A DNA stretch of 64,000 bases from Anaerolineales bacterium (GTDB lineage: Bacteria; Chloroflexota; Anaerolineae; 4572-78; J111), in assembly GCA_015075185.1 (NCBI GenBank), contig JABTUW010000004.1:1270761-1334760 (forward strand), read 5' to 3'. Under the pieces are notes generated by a model, which worked only from the letters and a program-made list of their open reading frames with translations, ran no database searches and was not told where the DNA came from. Made by a program: the position numbers and the translations under genes. Of the stretch, positions 23,925 to 33,622 are shown in pieces. Within the stretch, counting starts at the first letter, position 1; each line of letters opens with the position of its first letter.

Positions 23925-24908
23925 ATGACGATTTTAGTTACCGGCGGGGCCGGCTACATTGGCAGCATTGTCGTGGCCGAACTGGCCGAGGCCGGGGAGA
24001 ACGTGGTTGTTTACGATAATCTATACCAGGGGCACCGCGAGGCCGTTCACCCCAGGGCCAAGTTAGTGGTGGGGGATCTGGCCGATGCAGCATTGGTCGC
24101 CCGGACGATGGCCGAGCATAAGCCGGAAGCCATTATGCACTTTGCCTCATACACGCTGGTAGGTGAATCAATGGCCAAGCCTTTCTTATATATCGGCGAT
24201 AATGTAACCAATGGGCTAAACCTGCTGCGCGCCGCCACCGGCAATGGGGTCAAATATTTTATTCTTTCTTCCACGGCCAACCTGTTTGACGACCCGGAGC
24301 AAATCCCTATTTCCGAAAAAGAGCGGATCGTGCCGGGCAGTCCCTATGGGGAGTCCAAATTTATCTTGGAACGGTTTTTGTATTGGCTGGACAAAACTGC
24401 CGGATTGCGTTACACTGCACTCCGGTATTTTAATGCAGCCGGAGCTACGCCGGTCTACGGGGAGGATCACGACCCGGAAACCCACATCATCCCTTTGATT
24501 TTGTGGGTGGCGCTGGGCAAGCGGGACAAATTTACTATTTTCGGCGACGATTATCCAACATCCGACGGCACCTGCGTCCGTGACTACGTTCACGTGCTGG
24601 ATTTGGCCCAGGCGCATATCCTGGCCTTACGGGCTTTGCAGGCGGGCGGTCCTAGCCGCAAGTACAACCTGGGCAATGGACAGGGTTTCAGCATCCAGGA
24701 AGTATTAAATGTCGCCCGCAAAATCACCGGCCATTCCATTCCAGCAGAAGTAGGCCCCCGGCGACCCGGCGACCCGGCGACGTTGATTGCTTCTTCCGAG
24801 GCCATCCGGCAGGAATTAGGCTGGCAGCCGCGGTATTCGGCTTTGGAACAGATTGTGGGGGATGCGTGGGCGTGGTTCCGCCGACATCCAGAAGGGTATG
24901 GGACATAA
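23925..24908 (+). CDS. galE: UDP-glucose 4-epimerase
   Basis: This is a 327-residue extended short-chain dehydrogenase with the NAD motif TGGAGYIGS near residues 6-14, the SSTANLF serine/threonine region and the catalytic YGESK. It also has the GalE-type stretches NAAGATPVYGEDHDPETH and RDYVHVLDLAQAH. It interconverts UDP-glucose and UDP-galactose or their N-acetyl forms. The ATG at 23925 follows GAGAGGA; a longer frame from 23892 would start inside the leader hairpin. It opens the long + strand polysaccharide locus, 12 bases ahead of the UDP-sugar dehydrogenase. Confidence 0.92.
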   Translation: MTILVTGGAGYIGSIVVAELAEAGENVVVYDNLYQGHREAVHPRAKLVVGDLADAALVARTMAEHKPEAIMHFASYTLVGESMAKPFLYIGDNVTNGLNLLRAATGNGVKYFILSSTANLFDDPEQIPISEKERIVPGSPYGESKFILERFLYWLDKTAGLRYTALRYFNAAGATPVYGEDHDPETHIIPLILWVALGKRDKFTIFGDDYPTSDGTCVRDYVHVLDLAQAHILALRALQAGGPSRKYNLGNGQGFSIQEVLNVARKITGHSIPAEVGPRRPGDPATLIASSEAIRQELGWQPRYSALEQIVGDAWAWFRRHPEGYGT

Positions 24909-24920
24909 ACAACAGGCAGT

Positions 24921-26234
24921 ATGAATACGACACTTCAACGATTTATTGATAAAGTAAATGCCAGAGAAAGTAAAGTTGCCATCATTGGGCTGGGCTATGT
25001 TGGCCTCCCCTTGGCTGTTGCTTTTGCCGAAAATGAAATCAGGGTCATCGGAATTGATCTGGATAGCCACAAAGTAGCACAAATCAATGAGGGGTGTTCT
25101 TATGTAGAAGATGTGCCCGCAACACAAGTGGCTGATTTAGTCAGAAAAGGTCATCTGAGCGCGACCTCACAATTTGAGGTATTGGCCGAAGTTGATGCGG
25201 TTATTGTTTGCGTGCCAACCCCTTTGTCAAAAACTAAAGACCCGGACATGTCATATATCATTGCGGCCACCGATCAAACTGCCCAATATGTGCATACCGG
25301 GCAACTCATTGTGCTGGAGAGCACCACTTATCCGGGTACGACGGAAGAAATTATTTTGCCCAGAATTGTCAAAAATGGCTACAAAGTGGGTGAGGATTTT
25401 TTCCTGGCCTTTTCGCCTGAACGAATTGATCCGGGCCGGACAGATTATACGGTCCGCACAACCCCCAAGGTAATCGGAGGGATGACCCCTGAGTGCCTCA
25501 GCGCAACTCAGGCGCTCTACAGGGTCGCGATTGACACCATTGTGCCTGTTTCCTCGCCCAGGGCGGCAGAGATGGTCAAGTTGTTAGAGAATACTTTTCG
25601 GGCGGTCAACATTGGGCTGGTGAACGAAGTTGCTTTGATGTGCGATAAATTAGGACTGAACGTGTGGGAAATCATTGACGCGGCCAGCACCAAACCTTAT
25701 GGATTTACCTCGTTCTATCCGGGGCCGGGGTTAGGGGGTCACTGTATCCCCATTGACCCCCGTTATCTTTCCTGGAAGCTGCAAACCCTCAACTATCGCG
25801 CCCGCTTCATCGAGGTGGCCGAAGAGGTCAACTTCAGTATGCCGCAGTATGTGGTTACTAAAGTGGCCGATGCATTGAATGAGGCGGGCAAGCCGGTCAA
25901 AGGCTCGCGGATATTTATTTTAGGCGTGGCCTACAAAGCCAATATCGGCGATATGCGGGAAAGTCCGGCTTTAGATATTATTGAGTTGTTGCTCCATAAA
26001 GGCGCTGAAATTGCTTATAATGACCCTTATGTGCCCAGTTTCAGCTTAAATGGGCATGAGTTCACTTCAGTAGATTGGGAAAATGTTCTAGCAGAGTTTG
26101 ATTGCGTCGTAATTGTGACGAATCACAGCCTTTATGACTGGCGAGTGGTAGGCCAAAAAGGCCACATTGTGGTGGATACGCGTAATGCTTTAAAGGGAAT
26201 TCAAACGCCTCATAATCAGACCATCCGCTTGTAA
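24921..26234 (+). CDS. UDP-N-acetylhexosamine/UDP-glucose 6-dehydrogenase (WbpA-like)
   Basis: This 437-residue nucleotide-sugar dehydrogenase oxidises C6 of a UDP-hexose to a uronic acid with NAD. It shows the Rossmann motif GLGYVGLP near 22-29 and the catalytic cysteine in GGHCIPIDP near C274. The C-terminal UDP-binding domain contains GVAYKANIGDMRESPA. The next gene is a WbpB-like oxidoreductase, favouring the WbpA type (UDP-GlcNAc to UDP-GlcNAcA). The ATG at 24921 is 12 bases after galE. A second, divergent dehydrogenase lies at 27360. Confidence 0.9.
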   Translation: MNTTLQRFIDKVNARESKVAIIGLGYVGLPLAVAFAENEIRVIGIDLDSHKVAQINEGCSYVEDVPATQVADLVRKGHLSATSQFEVLAEVDAVIVCVPTPLSKTKDPDMSYIIAATDQTAQYVHTGQLIVLESTTYPGTTEEIILPRIVKNGYKVGEDFFLAFSPERIDPGRTDYTVRTTPKVIGGMTPECLSATQALYRVAIDTIVPVSSPRAAEMVKLLENTFRAVNIGLVNEVALMCDKLGLNVWEIIDAASTKPYGFTSFYPGPGLGGHCIPIDPRYLSWKLQTLNYRARFIEVAEEVNFSMPQYVVTKVADALNEAGKPVKGSRIFILGVAYKANIGDMRESPALDIIELLLHKGAEIAYNDPYVPSFSLNGHEFTSVDWENVLAEFDCVVIVTNHSLYDWRVVGQKGHIVVDTRNALKGIQTPHNQTIRL

Positions 26235-26326
26235 GTTTCGTTTCAATTCTCCCGGAAGTCCAGATGCCCAAGGTACAGCTTATTAGTTACGATCTATAAC
26301 TGTTAAAAGAGATAATTAGGAGCTAG

Positions 26327-27328
26327 ATGTTAAAAGCAGCAGTCATCGGCGTAGGAGCAATGGGCCAACACCACGTTCGTATCTACAATCAACTATCCAG
26401 TACCCGGCTAGCAGGCGTGGCCGATGCAGACCAAGAAGCAGGTGAACGAATTGCTCAATTGTACCACACCGCCGCCTTCACCGACTATCGCCAGCTTTTA
26501 GAGGAAACGCGGCCCGAAATCGTGACAATTGCCGTACCAACCCGGCATCATCATCAAGCAGCCCTGGCTGCATTGGAGGCAGGCTGCCATGTCCTTATTG
26601 AAAAACCGATAGCAGCGACAAAGGAAGAAGCACAGGAGCTCATTGAACGAGCGAACATTTTGGGTCGCAAGCTTATGGTAGGCCATATTGTCCGTTTTGA
26701 TCCAGCGGTGCAGGCGCTCAAAGCGCGGCTCATCATGGGTGAATTGGGACGTATTTTCGAGGTGCGTTGTCGAAGGTTAGGGCCTTTTCCGGTACGGATT
26801 CAGGATGTTGGCGTAGTGATTGACCTGGCTACCCATGATCTGGATATGATCCGTTATCTGACGGGCCAGGAGGCAGTGCGAGTTTATGCGGAAACGGAGC
26901 AAAGACTCCATTCCGCCTACGAGGATATCCTGGTTGGGTCAGTGCGGCTGGCCGATGGCACGATTGGGGTGCTCGATATCAACTGGCTCACCCCCACAAA
27001 AATTCGCGAGTTGACCGTAACAGGCGAACGCGGTATGTTCCTGGTAGACCATCTCACCCAAGACCTCTATTTTTATGAAAATGCAGAGACGAATGACGAG
27101 TCGTGGAGCGCCATCAGTTTGCTGCGCGGCGTGAGCGAGGGACGAATGATTCGGTACCCGGTCCATAAGTACGAGCCGCTTAAGGCCGAACTCGAAGGAT
27201 TTATTCAGGCCATATTAGAGGATAAACCTGTACCGGTCAGCGGCGAGGATGGCATGATAGCACTCCGTTTGGCCCAAGCTCTGGTACAGTCGGGCCGCGA
27301 AGGTAAAAGTATTGCTTTCAATTCGTAA
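26327..27328 (+). CDS. Gfo/Idh/MocA-family oxidoreductase (WbpB-like)
   Basis: This 333-residue protein has the N-terminal NAD-binding motif GVGAMGQHH near 7-15 and the conserved EKPIA near 94-98, both marks of the Gfo/Idh/MocA family. Between two UDP-sugar 6-dehydrogenases and wecB, the best model is a WbpB-like enzyme that makes the 3-keto sugar on the way to 3-amino-uronates. No matching aminotransferase or acetyltransferase (WbpE/WbpD) is in the window, so the pathway would need genes elsewhere. The ATG at 26327 follows TAGGAG. It is likely co-transcribed with its neighbours. Confidence 0.85.
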   Translation: MLKAAVIGVGAMGQHHVRIYNQLSSTRLAGVADADQEAGERIAQLYHTAAFTDYRQLLEETRPEIVTIAVPTRHHHQAALAALEAGCHVLIEKPIAATKEEAQELIERANILGRKLMVGHIVRFDPAVQALKARLIMGELGRIFEVRCRRLGPFPVRIQDVGVVIDLATHDLDMIRYLTGQEAVRVYAETEQRLHSAYEDILVGSVRLADGTIGVLDINWLTPTKIRELTVTGERGMFLVDHLTQDLYFYENAETNDESWSAISLLRGVSEGRMIRYPVHKYEPLKAELEGFIQAILEDKPVPVSGEDGMIALRLAQALVQSGREGKSIAFNS

Positions 27329-27359
27329 CCAATTAGATCACAAGGAGAACAACCCCCAG

Positions 27360-28748
27360 GTGAAAGACAATTTACTCAGAGCAATTGAACACCAAACGGC
27401 GAATTTGGTTGTGCTGGGCCTAGGCTATGTCGGGCTACCGGTAGCCTGTATGTTCGCCAAAGCTGGCTTTTCCGTCTTGGGTTTGGAACGCCGGCAAGAC
27501 AAAGTGGACAAGATCAATCGGGGCGAATGTCCCATTGATGGTAAAGAACCGGGCCTGGCCGAGCTTATGGCCCAGGTAGTTGGCGAGGGCAAATTCACGG
27601 CAACAAGCGACTACCAGGTGTGTCAAAGCGCCCAGATTGTGCTGCTGGCTGTAGAGACGCCGATAGACCCGTCTACCAAAAAGCCGGATTACCAGGCCCT
27701 AACGGCGGCGCTGACCGACCTGGGGCCACATCTCGCTCGGGGCACAATGGTTATTATTGAGTCAACCATTGCCCCCGGAACGATGGCCATGCTGGTCCAA
27801 CCGCTGTTGGAGAAACAGTCTGGCCTGCGGGTTAACGAGGATTTCTATCTGGTTCATTGTCCGGAGCGGGTAATGCCGGGCAAACTGCTGGCCAACATCC
27901 ATAACTGTCATCGGGTAGTAGGCGGGATGAGTCCCGAAGCCGCCGAAATAGCCAGCCACTTTTACCGGCACATTGTCGAGGCCAATTTAGACCCGGTTGA
28001 TTGCCTGACCGCCGAACTGGTCAAGACGATGGAAAACGCCTACCGAGATGTCCAGATTGCTTTTGCCAACGAGATGGCCCTGCTGTGCGAGGATATGGGG
28101 GCCGATGTATGGCAAATACGAGAACTGGTAAATAAATCTCCTTACCGGCAAATGCACTTGCCGGGGGCTGGGGTTGGCGGGCATTGTATTCCAAAGGATC
28201 CCTGGTTACTCATCGCCAATGCCAGTTATGGCTTTGAATCCAGAATGATTCGCACAGCCCGGGCGATTAACGATAATATGCCTTTGCATATGGCCGATCT
28301 GGCTATTGAAACCCTAAGCGAGGTTGGGATAAAAATAGGCCAGGCCAGGGTACTGGTGTTAGGTTACTCCTACCTGGAAAATGCCGACGACACCCGCAAT
28401 AGTTTTAGTGCGGTCATGGTTGAACATTTGCAAACTCAGGGGGCGGACGTAGTTATCCATGATCCCTGGATACCTCAATATCAAGGCGACCTCCTGGAAC
28501 GAGCCGCCGGATGTGATGTGGCTGTTTTGATGGTAAAACACCAGGCCTATTACCATTTAGACCTCGGCTTGCTCAGAAACGTAATGCGCACGCCTATTCT
28601 GATTGATGGGCGGCATGTTTTTGATCCGGCCCAGGTTCAGGCAGCGGGCCTAATTTATCGCGGTCTGGGCCAGGGGACCAAACCGGTCGGGGTTGAGCTT
28701 GGCCCCTTAGCCAGGACAGCCGAGATATTACAGGAACAAACGGGATGA
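27360..28748 (+). CDS. wecC: UDP-N-acetyl-D-mannosamine/glucosamine dehydrogenase (WecC-like)
   Basis: The second nucleotide-sugar dehydrogenase has GLGYVGLP near the N-terminus and the catalytic cysteine in GVGGHCIPKDP near C276. GTG 27360 is chosen as start (462 residues) because AAGGAG lies nine bases ahead; an upstream TTG would overlap the previous gene. It overlaps wecB by four bases (ATGA). Together WecB and WecC would make UDP-ManNAc and then UDP-ManNAcA, a common uronate building block of surface glycans. The WecC symbol rests on this pairing; the protein could also act on UDP-GlcNAc. Confidence 0.87.
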   Translation: MKDNLLRAIEHQTANLVVLGLGYVGLPVACMFAKAGFSVLGLERRQDKVDKINRGECPIDGKEPGLAELMAQVVGEGKFTATSDYQVCQSAQIVLLAVETPIDPSTKKPDYQALTAALTDLGPHLARGTMVIIESTIAPGTMAMLVQPLLEKQSGLRVNEDFYLVHCPERVMPGKLLANIHNCHRVVGGMSPEAAEIASHFYRHIVEANLDPVDCLTAELVKTMENAYRDVQIAFANEMALLCEDMGADVWQIRELVNKSPYRQMHLPGAGVGGHCIPKDPWLLIANASYGFESRMIRTARAINDNMPLHMADLAIETLSEVGIKIGQARVLVLGYSYLENADDTRNSFSAVMVEHLQTQGADVVIHDPWIPQYQGDLLERAAGCDVAVLMVKHQAYYHLDLGLLRNVMRTPILIDGRHVFDPAQVQAAGLIYRGLGQGTKPVGVELGPLARTAEILQEQTG

Positions 28749-29803
28749 AAATTGTTTCGATTGTCGGCGCCCGGCCCCAATTTGTCAAAGCAGCGGTGGT
28801 TAGTCAAGCCCTGCGCCAGCAGCATCAAGAGATACTGGTTCATACGGGGCAGCATTATGACTACCAAATGTCGCGAGTTTTCTTTGAAGAATTGGATTTG
28901 CCCGAGCCGGATGTTAACCTCGAAGTCGGCTCCGGCTCGCACGGCTGGCAAACGGGGCAAATGCTGGCCCGGATTGAAGAAATCCTCCAGGCTGAAAATC
29001 CGGATTGGGTCTTGATCTATGGAGACACCAATTCAACCCTGGCCGGCGCTCTGGCGGGGGCTAAATTACACCAAAAAGTGGCTCATGTAGAGGCCGGCCT
29101 GCGCAGTTTTAACCGGATGATGCCCGAGGAAATCAACCGGGTAGTAGCCGACCAGTTATCGGAGCTGCTGTTTTGCCCCAGCCAAACCGCCGTAGATAAT
29201 CTGGCCGCAGAAGGCATTCAACGCGGCGTCCATCTTGTCGGCGATGTGATGGCCGATGCCTTGGTCTGGGCCGTCCAACGCGCCCAAACCCAATCAAACA
29301 TACTGGATAAATTAGAGCTGGCCGAAAAAAGTTATCTACTGACCACGGTCCACCGGGCCGAAAACACCAATGATACCGCCCGTTTGCGCGCTATTTTAGC
29401 CGCCTTTGACAGCCTGAACGAACCCATCATCTTTCCCATTCACCCACGCACCCGCAAAATTCTGGAAGGTTTGGACTATACACCCGCCGCACATGTACGG
29501 TTAATCGAGCCGATAGGTTATGTAGATATGATTCGATTGCAGCAAGCGGCCCGCCTGATCTTAACCGACTCCGGCGGTATTCAAAAAGAAGCCTACTGGT
29601 TGGGTGTGCCGTGCGTCACTTTGCGTGACCAAACCGAATGGGTCGAAACCATCGAAACTGGCTGGAATATTTTGACCGGAGCTGAGATGGCCTCGATTAT
29701 CCAGGCGGTTGAGTCTTTTACCCCGCCGGCAGCGCGGCCCACTTTGTATGGCAACGGCCAGGCCGCAGCCTTCATCCAAGAAATATTAACCCTGGCAGGT
29801 TAA
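28745..29803 (+). CDS. wecB: UDP-N-acetylglucosamine 2-epimerase (non-hydrolysing)
   Basis: This 352-residue GT-B-fold epimerase interconverts UDP-GlcNAc and UDP-ManNAc. Family landmarks are GARPQFVKAA at the N-terminus, GDTNST, AHVEAGLRS, EEINR, GDVMADAL, TVHRAEN (His and Glu of the active site) and LTDSGGIQKEA. The length is normal. The start overlaps the dehydrogenase stop by four bases, so translation is coupled and the two enzymes probably act in sequence. The ABC exporter genes follow closely. Confidence 0.95.
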   Translation: MKIVSIVGARPQFVKAAVVSQALRQQHQEILVHTGQHYDYQMSRVFFEELDLPEPDVNLEVGSGSHGWQTGQMLARIEEILQAENPDWVLIYGDTNSTLAGALAGAKLHQKVAHVEAGLRSFNRMMPEEINRVVADQLSELLFCPSQTAVDNLAAEGIQRGVHLVGDVMADALVWAVQRAQTQSNILDKLELAEKSYLLTTVHRAENTNDTARLRAILAAFDSLNEPIIFPIHPRTRKILEGLDYTPAAHVRLIEPIGYVDMIRLQQAARLILTDSGGIQKEAYWLGVPCVTLRDQTEWVETIETGWNILTGAEMASIIQAVESFTPPAARPTLYGNGQAAAFIQEILTLAG

Positions 29804-29816
29804 ACGGACGGTTATC

Positions 29817-30629
29817 TTGAGTACTATGAAGTTTTCAGTCCCCTACCATTCATCTCAATTCCTGTTGAGCCACCGCCGTTTGTTGTGGCAAGTTTCGCTC
29901 AATGAACTAAAGGCTCGTTACGCCGGTTCGATTTTTGGGCTTGGCTGGGCTGTTTTAACCCCCCTCCTGTTTCTGGCCATCTACGCCGGGATTTACCTGA
30001 TCATCTTTCGGGTGCAAGTACCCGGCCTGTCACCCGTGCAGTATGTACTGCTCATCTTTTCCGGGTTAGTGCCCTTTTTAATGACCAGTGAAGCACTGGT
30101 CAGTGGGGTCAGTGCTGTCGTGGCTAACAAGTCGGTGTTGAGTAACACCGTCTTTCCTATTGATCTGGCCCCGGCCAAAGCAGTCCTGCTGAGTCAAGTG
30201 CCGATGGTGGTTGGCTTCACGGCGATTATTGCTGCTCTGGCGCTGACCGGAACGATGTCGTGGACGGTGGTGCTGCTGCCGGTGATCTGGGGGCTGCATA
30301 TCCTGGCGCTGATCGGGTTAAACTGGATTTTATCGCTGATCAATCTGGTCTTCCGAGATTTACAGAATTTGATGGGCATCATTCTACTGGCGCTGATGAT
30401 TGTCTCACCCATTGCCTACACCCCGGAGATGGTACCGCCCAGTTTAAAAGTTCTTTTAATTTTAAATCCCTTTGCTTATTTCGTCGTGGCTTACCAGTCC
30501 ATCATGATTTTAGGCCGACTGCCAGGCTGGGGGAATAGCTTAATTTTGATAGCTCTATCGCTTGGGTTATTCACACTCGGCGGTTATTTCTTTAGCCGGG
30601 CCAAACGGGTATTGATTGACTATGTCTGA
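29817..30629 (+). CDS. wzm: Polysaccharide ABC exporter permease (Wzm-like)
   Basis: This 270-residue ABC-2 type permease has about six membrane segments. An amphipathic N-terminal part (SLNELKARYAGSIFGLGW) typical of Wzm/TagG lies ahead of the first helix. It forms the membrane channel for export of a lipid-linked glycan. TTG 29817 is taken as start; ATG 29826 would give a protein three residues shorter and is equally possible. It overlaps the ATPase gene by eight bases. Export by an ABC pair implies that chain length or termination is controlled through the ATPase C-terminal domain. Confidence 0.88.
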   Translation: MSTMKFSVPYHSSQFLLSHRRLLWQVSLNELKARYAGSIFGLGWAVLTPLLFLAIYAGIYLIIFRVQVPGLSPVQYVLLIFSGLVPFLMTSEALVSGVSAVVANKSVLSNTVFPIDLAPAKAVLLSQVPMVVGFTAIIAALALTGTMSWTVVLLPVIWGLHILALIGLNWILSLINLVFRDLQNLMGIILLALMIVSPIAYTPEMVPPSLKVLLILNPFAYFVVAYQSIMILGRLPGWGNSLILIALSLGLFTLGGYFFSRAKRVLIDYV

Positions 30630-32409
30630 CCAGGTAGCTGTCCACCTTTCCGGTGTGGGCAAAATGTATAAGATTTATCCATCACGCCTGGATAATTTTA
30701 TGGATGCGCTTGGCCTGGCTCAACTCATGCCCTGGCGGCGGATCAAACCGCGTGAATTTTGGGCGCTGCGTGATATCAGCATTGAACTAAAGGCAGGCAG
30801 CCGCCTGGGAATTATTGGGCGCAACGGGGCCGGCAAGAGCACCCTGTTAAAACTAATTACCGGAAATCTGGCTGCAACAGAAGGCGCGGTACATGTTAAC
30901 GGACAAGTACAGGCGTTGTTGGAAGCGGGCGCGGGTTTTCACCCGGAATTTACCGGCTACGAGAATATTCGTGCTGCGCTAACCTACCAGGGGTTTAATA
31001 CTAAAGAAATTGAAGCAGCTATTGCAGATATTGCCGAGTTCACCGAGTTGGGTCAGTTCCTGGCTCAGCCTTTCAAAACTTACTCGAATGGGATGCAGGC
31101 CCGATTGGTTTTTGCAACGGCCACTACTCTTAAGCCGGATATTTTGATTATTGATGAAATTTTGGGCGCGGGCGATGCCTATTTTGCCGGTAAATCTGTC
31201 GAACGAATGAAGGAGTTGGTCGAGGAAAGCGGCGCTTCGGTATTGCTAGTTTCCCATGCTTTGGATCAAGTAGCTCGCTATTGTGATGAATGTATCTGGA
31301 TCGAACGGGGCCGGATCATCAAACGTGGTCCCAGTATGGAAGTGATTGACGCTTATGAAGGCTTCATCCGTACTCTGGAAGATCGCCGGCTTAAGGCTAA
31401 AAATCGCAAGCGACACTCCGCCAACTATGACTCCACGCAAATAGACGGTTATGGAGATGCACTCGTTTTGGCCTTCCAACTATGGGGTGTATCAGGTGAT
31501 CATTGTGAAATTGCTGAGATTTCTTTATTAAAAAATGGACAAATAGAAGAGACACTCAAAGTGGGTGATGTTCAAGATGCCAGTTGGTCGCATGCATCGG
31601 TATTGGCGCTAGATGGGAGCAATTGGTCAGAGCCGCAGCGAGTAGGGAGTAGTTTTTTCCGCAGCCTAATTATCCAATCCGCTGCTCAGCATGAAGCTCG
31701 CGGTGAGGCGGTTTTTTATGCTTACGCTTTGTTTGACGATGCAAACTATGCCTTTCAAATATCCTATCGTTGTGATAGCCAAACTCGATTAGTTTTAACC
31801 ATTTCGAGAAACGGTTCCTTATTACTTTCTCAAGTGGACTTGCCGACAGGAGAGCTTGGTTGGAGGAAGTGGTGTATCTCTTTGCCAAAGTTACCCTCGG
31901 AGAATAGCGGAGTTGAATCTTCAGAACAGAATTTACCTGCTCAGACTTATAATCGTCCAGTGATACGGTGGCCCAGTGAAGGATCATTGACTATTGAGAA
32001 AGTGCGATTGTTGGGAGCGGATGGACAAGAGCAGGCTGTGTTTCCAGTGCAAAGCCAACTGATTTTGAGTATGACGATCGTAGCCCATCGAAATGGACAT
32101 TTTGATCTTGTGCCGGGGGCAACACTTTATCGTCTTGACGGAGTTTTCATCACCAATCTCATTGGCGAACCCATACCCCTTGATTTAAAGAAGGGTGAGA
32201 GCAGAGAATTGCGCCTTAATCTAAACCCGCTAAACTTGGGCGATGGTCACTTTGTATTCTCGCTTTCTATTTTTGAAAAGATGGTTGCCTTAGACGGCAG
32301 TACGCGTTATGATCTTGTGGCTCGGGGCTACGAATTTCAAGTGGTCGGGAATAACCCTTTGCTTGCAAACGCTGTCTTTAGTCATATGGGGCACTGGACT
32401 CTCCTATGA
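30622..32409 (+). CDS. wzt: Polysaccharide ABC exporter ATPase with extended C-terminal sugar-binding region (Wzt-like)
   Basis: The 595-residue protein starts at ATG 30622. The ATPase domain shows Walker A GRNGAGKST (66-74), the signature YSNGMQARL near 155-163 and Walker B PDILIIDE near 171-178. The last about 150 residues resemble the Wzt carbohydrate-binding domain that recognises the finished glycan end. Between them, about 270-440, lies an extra beta-rich region, making the protein longer than most Wzt proteins (about 400-460). Base composition becomes more A/T-rich over the C-terminal half, suggesting that the glycan-recognition part was exchanged. An IS630 element lies 2 bases (plus TA) after the stop. 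Confidence 0.87.
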   Translation: MSDQVAVHLSGVGKMYKIYPSRLDNFMDALGLAQLMPWRRIKPREFWALRDISIELKAGSRLGIIGRNGAGKSTLLKLITGNLAATEGAVHVNGQVQALLEAGAGFHPEFTGYENIRAALTYQGFNTKEIEAAIADIAEFTELGQFLAQPFKTYSNGMQARLVFATATTLKPDILIIDEILGAGDAYFAGKSVERMKELVEESGASVLLVSHALDQVARYCDECIWIERGRIIKRGPSMEVIDAYEGFIRTLEDRRLKAKNRKRHSANYDSTQIDGYGDALVLAFQLWGVSGDHCEIAEISLLKNGQIEETLKVGDVQDASWSHASVLALDGSNWSEPQRVGSSFFRSLIIQSAAQHEARGEAVFYAYALFDDANYAFQISYRCDSQTRLVLTISRNGSLLLSQVDLPTGELGWRKWCISLPKLPSENSGVESSEQNLPAQTYNRPVIRWPSEGSLTIEKVRLLGADGQEQAVFPVQSQLILSMTIVAHRNGHFDLVPGATLYRLDGVFITNLIGEPIPLDLKKGESRELRLNLNPLNLGDGHFVFSLSIFEKMVALDGSTRYDLVARGYEFQVVGNNPLLANAVFSHMGHWTLL

Positions 32410-32413
32410 CTTA

Positions 32414-33579
32414 TTGCAAACATCAGGCTGATAGTTTGAGAGTTGCATCAGCCAAAGTAGTGTTGAACAGAAAACACAATCGCTCTTTAAGAACATTAAC
32501 CGAAAGTGGGCCATCCGGCTCGACTACTTTACGTTTGGAATGAAGCCAAATCGGTTCCATGGGATTGAGCCACGGGCTTTTGGAGGGTAGCAGGTAGGTC
32601 AGCAGCCGAACCCCACCCTCCTGGCGAACTTGGCGATTATGTTGACGAACCCACTGTTTAACTTGTTTGCTGGCATGCCAGGAAGCTCTATCCCAAATGA
32701 TGACCAAAACTCGTTTCGCTTTCAGCTTGGCTATCTGTAACAAAGCCTGCAAAAAGGCGATGGTTTTGTCACTATCCGGTTGACCCTCAGCAAAAAATAA
32801 CCAGCGTTCTTGAGAGCCTTGACAAACAGCGCCATAGCAAGCAATGGCCTTGTCCGGTTCATTTTTCGCTGGCGTCCGTTCAACCAGCCGTAAATTGTCA
32901 TCAGTTTTAGCAAAGGCATGCATCGCCGGTTGGGCAAAACGACTAAACCAACACTCATCCTGGTCGACCAAGAGCCAATCATCCTGTTGGGTAGCCCATT
33001 TTTTTAACTGATCTCGTCTTTTTTTCGGCGTTCATAATGCGGATCAGGGCTACGAAGCCACTGTTTGGCCCTTCGCCAGGCCACATCTACTCGTTTCAAG
33101 GCGGCGGTGATGGCACTCGGACTAACCTGTTGGCCCGTGTAACCTTCTTGGGACAGCACTTTAGCCAATAAAGGGCGGGTCCACACACTGGTCTGAAAAC
33201 CAAAGGTCCGGGGCGATAAGCGGCTGATTTCCTTGAGCCTGCCGCAGCCCGCCTCATTGATAGTTGGTTGTTGATCGTGCCGAGCGTGCGACTTCTCTCG
33301 GAGGCAATCTAGGCCTTCCTGATGGTAAGCCCTGATGGCTTCTCTGACCGTTTGATCGCTACAGTCCAATGCTTTGGCAAGTTGGCTGGCTGTCTGCCAT
33401 TTGGCACTCTTGAGCAGAATTTGGCATCGTCTGACGGTAAAGGCCGAGGGCGAACGTAATCCTGCTTTTAATACGGTGGTTTCTTCTTCGGTTAATCTAC
33501 CGACGTATAAGGGTCTCATAATACCCTTATCAAACCACTTTTTACATAATTATTCAAATTATCAGCTTGTTACTTGCAT
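32414..33579 (-). mobile_element. IS630-family insertion sequence
   Basis: The 1166-bp element has imperfect terminal inverted repeats of about 26 bases: TTGCAAACATCAGGCTGATA on the left against ATGCAAGTAACAAGCTGATA read inward from the right, with TTTGA continuing in both. TA dinucleotides flank both ends (32412-32413 and 33580-33581), the target duplication expected for IS630. The ends are close to intact and both transposase frames are open, so it may be active. It sits between wzt and a methyltransferase gene without breaking either. Confidence 0.85.
32423..33519 (-). CDS. IS630 transposase, two frames joined by -1 frameshift
   Basis: The first frame (33519 to 33004) has a helix-turn-helix N-terminus (TASQLAKALDCSDQTVREAI) and stops after RRKKDEIS. 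The second (to 32423) carries the DDE catalytic residues: VDQDECW, then IIWDRASWH, then NPMEPIW. A run of seven A on the - strand (T at 33019-33025) lies just before the first stop. A -1 slip there reads AGA CGA GAT and continues KKWATQQDDWLLVDQDE without a stop. IS630 elements are known to use such programmed frameshifting. The joined product would be about 365 residues. Confidence 0.85.
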
Positions 33580-33622
33580 TATCAACCCATATTAGCAACC
33601 ATCATTTTTAGGCCAAAAATCC

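Noticed and set aside
32731..32982. 83-codon third frame within the IS630 transposase
   Set aside because: The DDE residues lie in the overlapping 182-codon frame, which joins the first frame by a -1 slip at A7.
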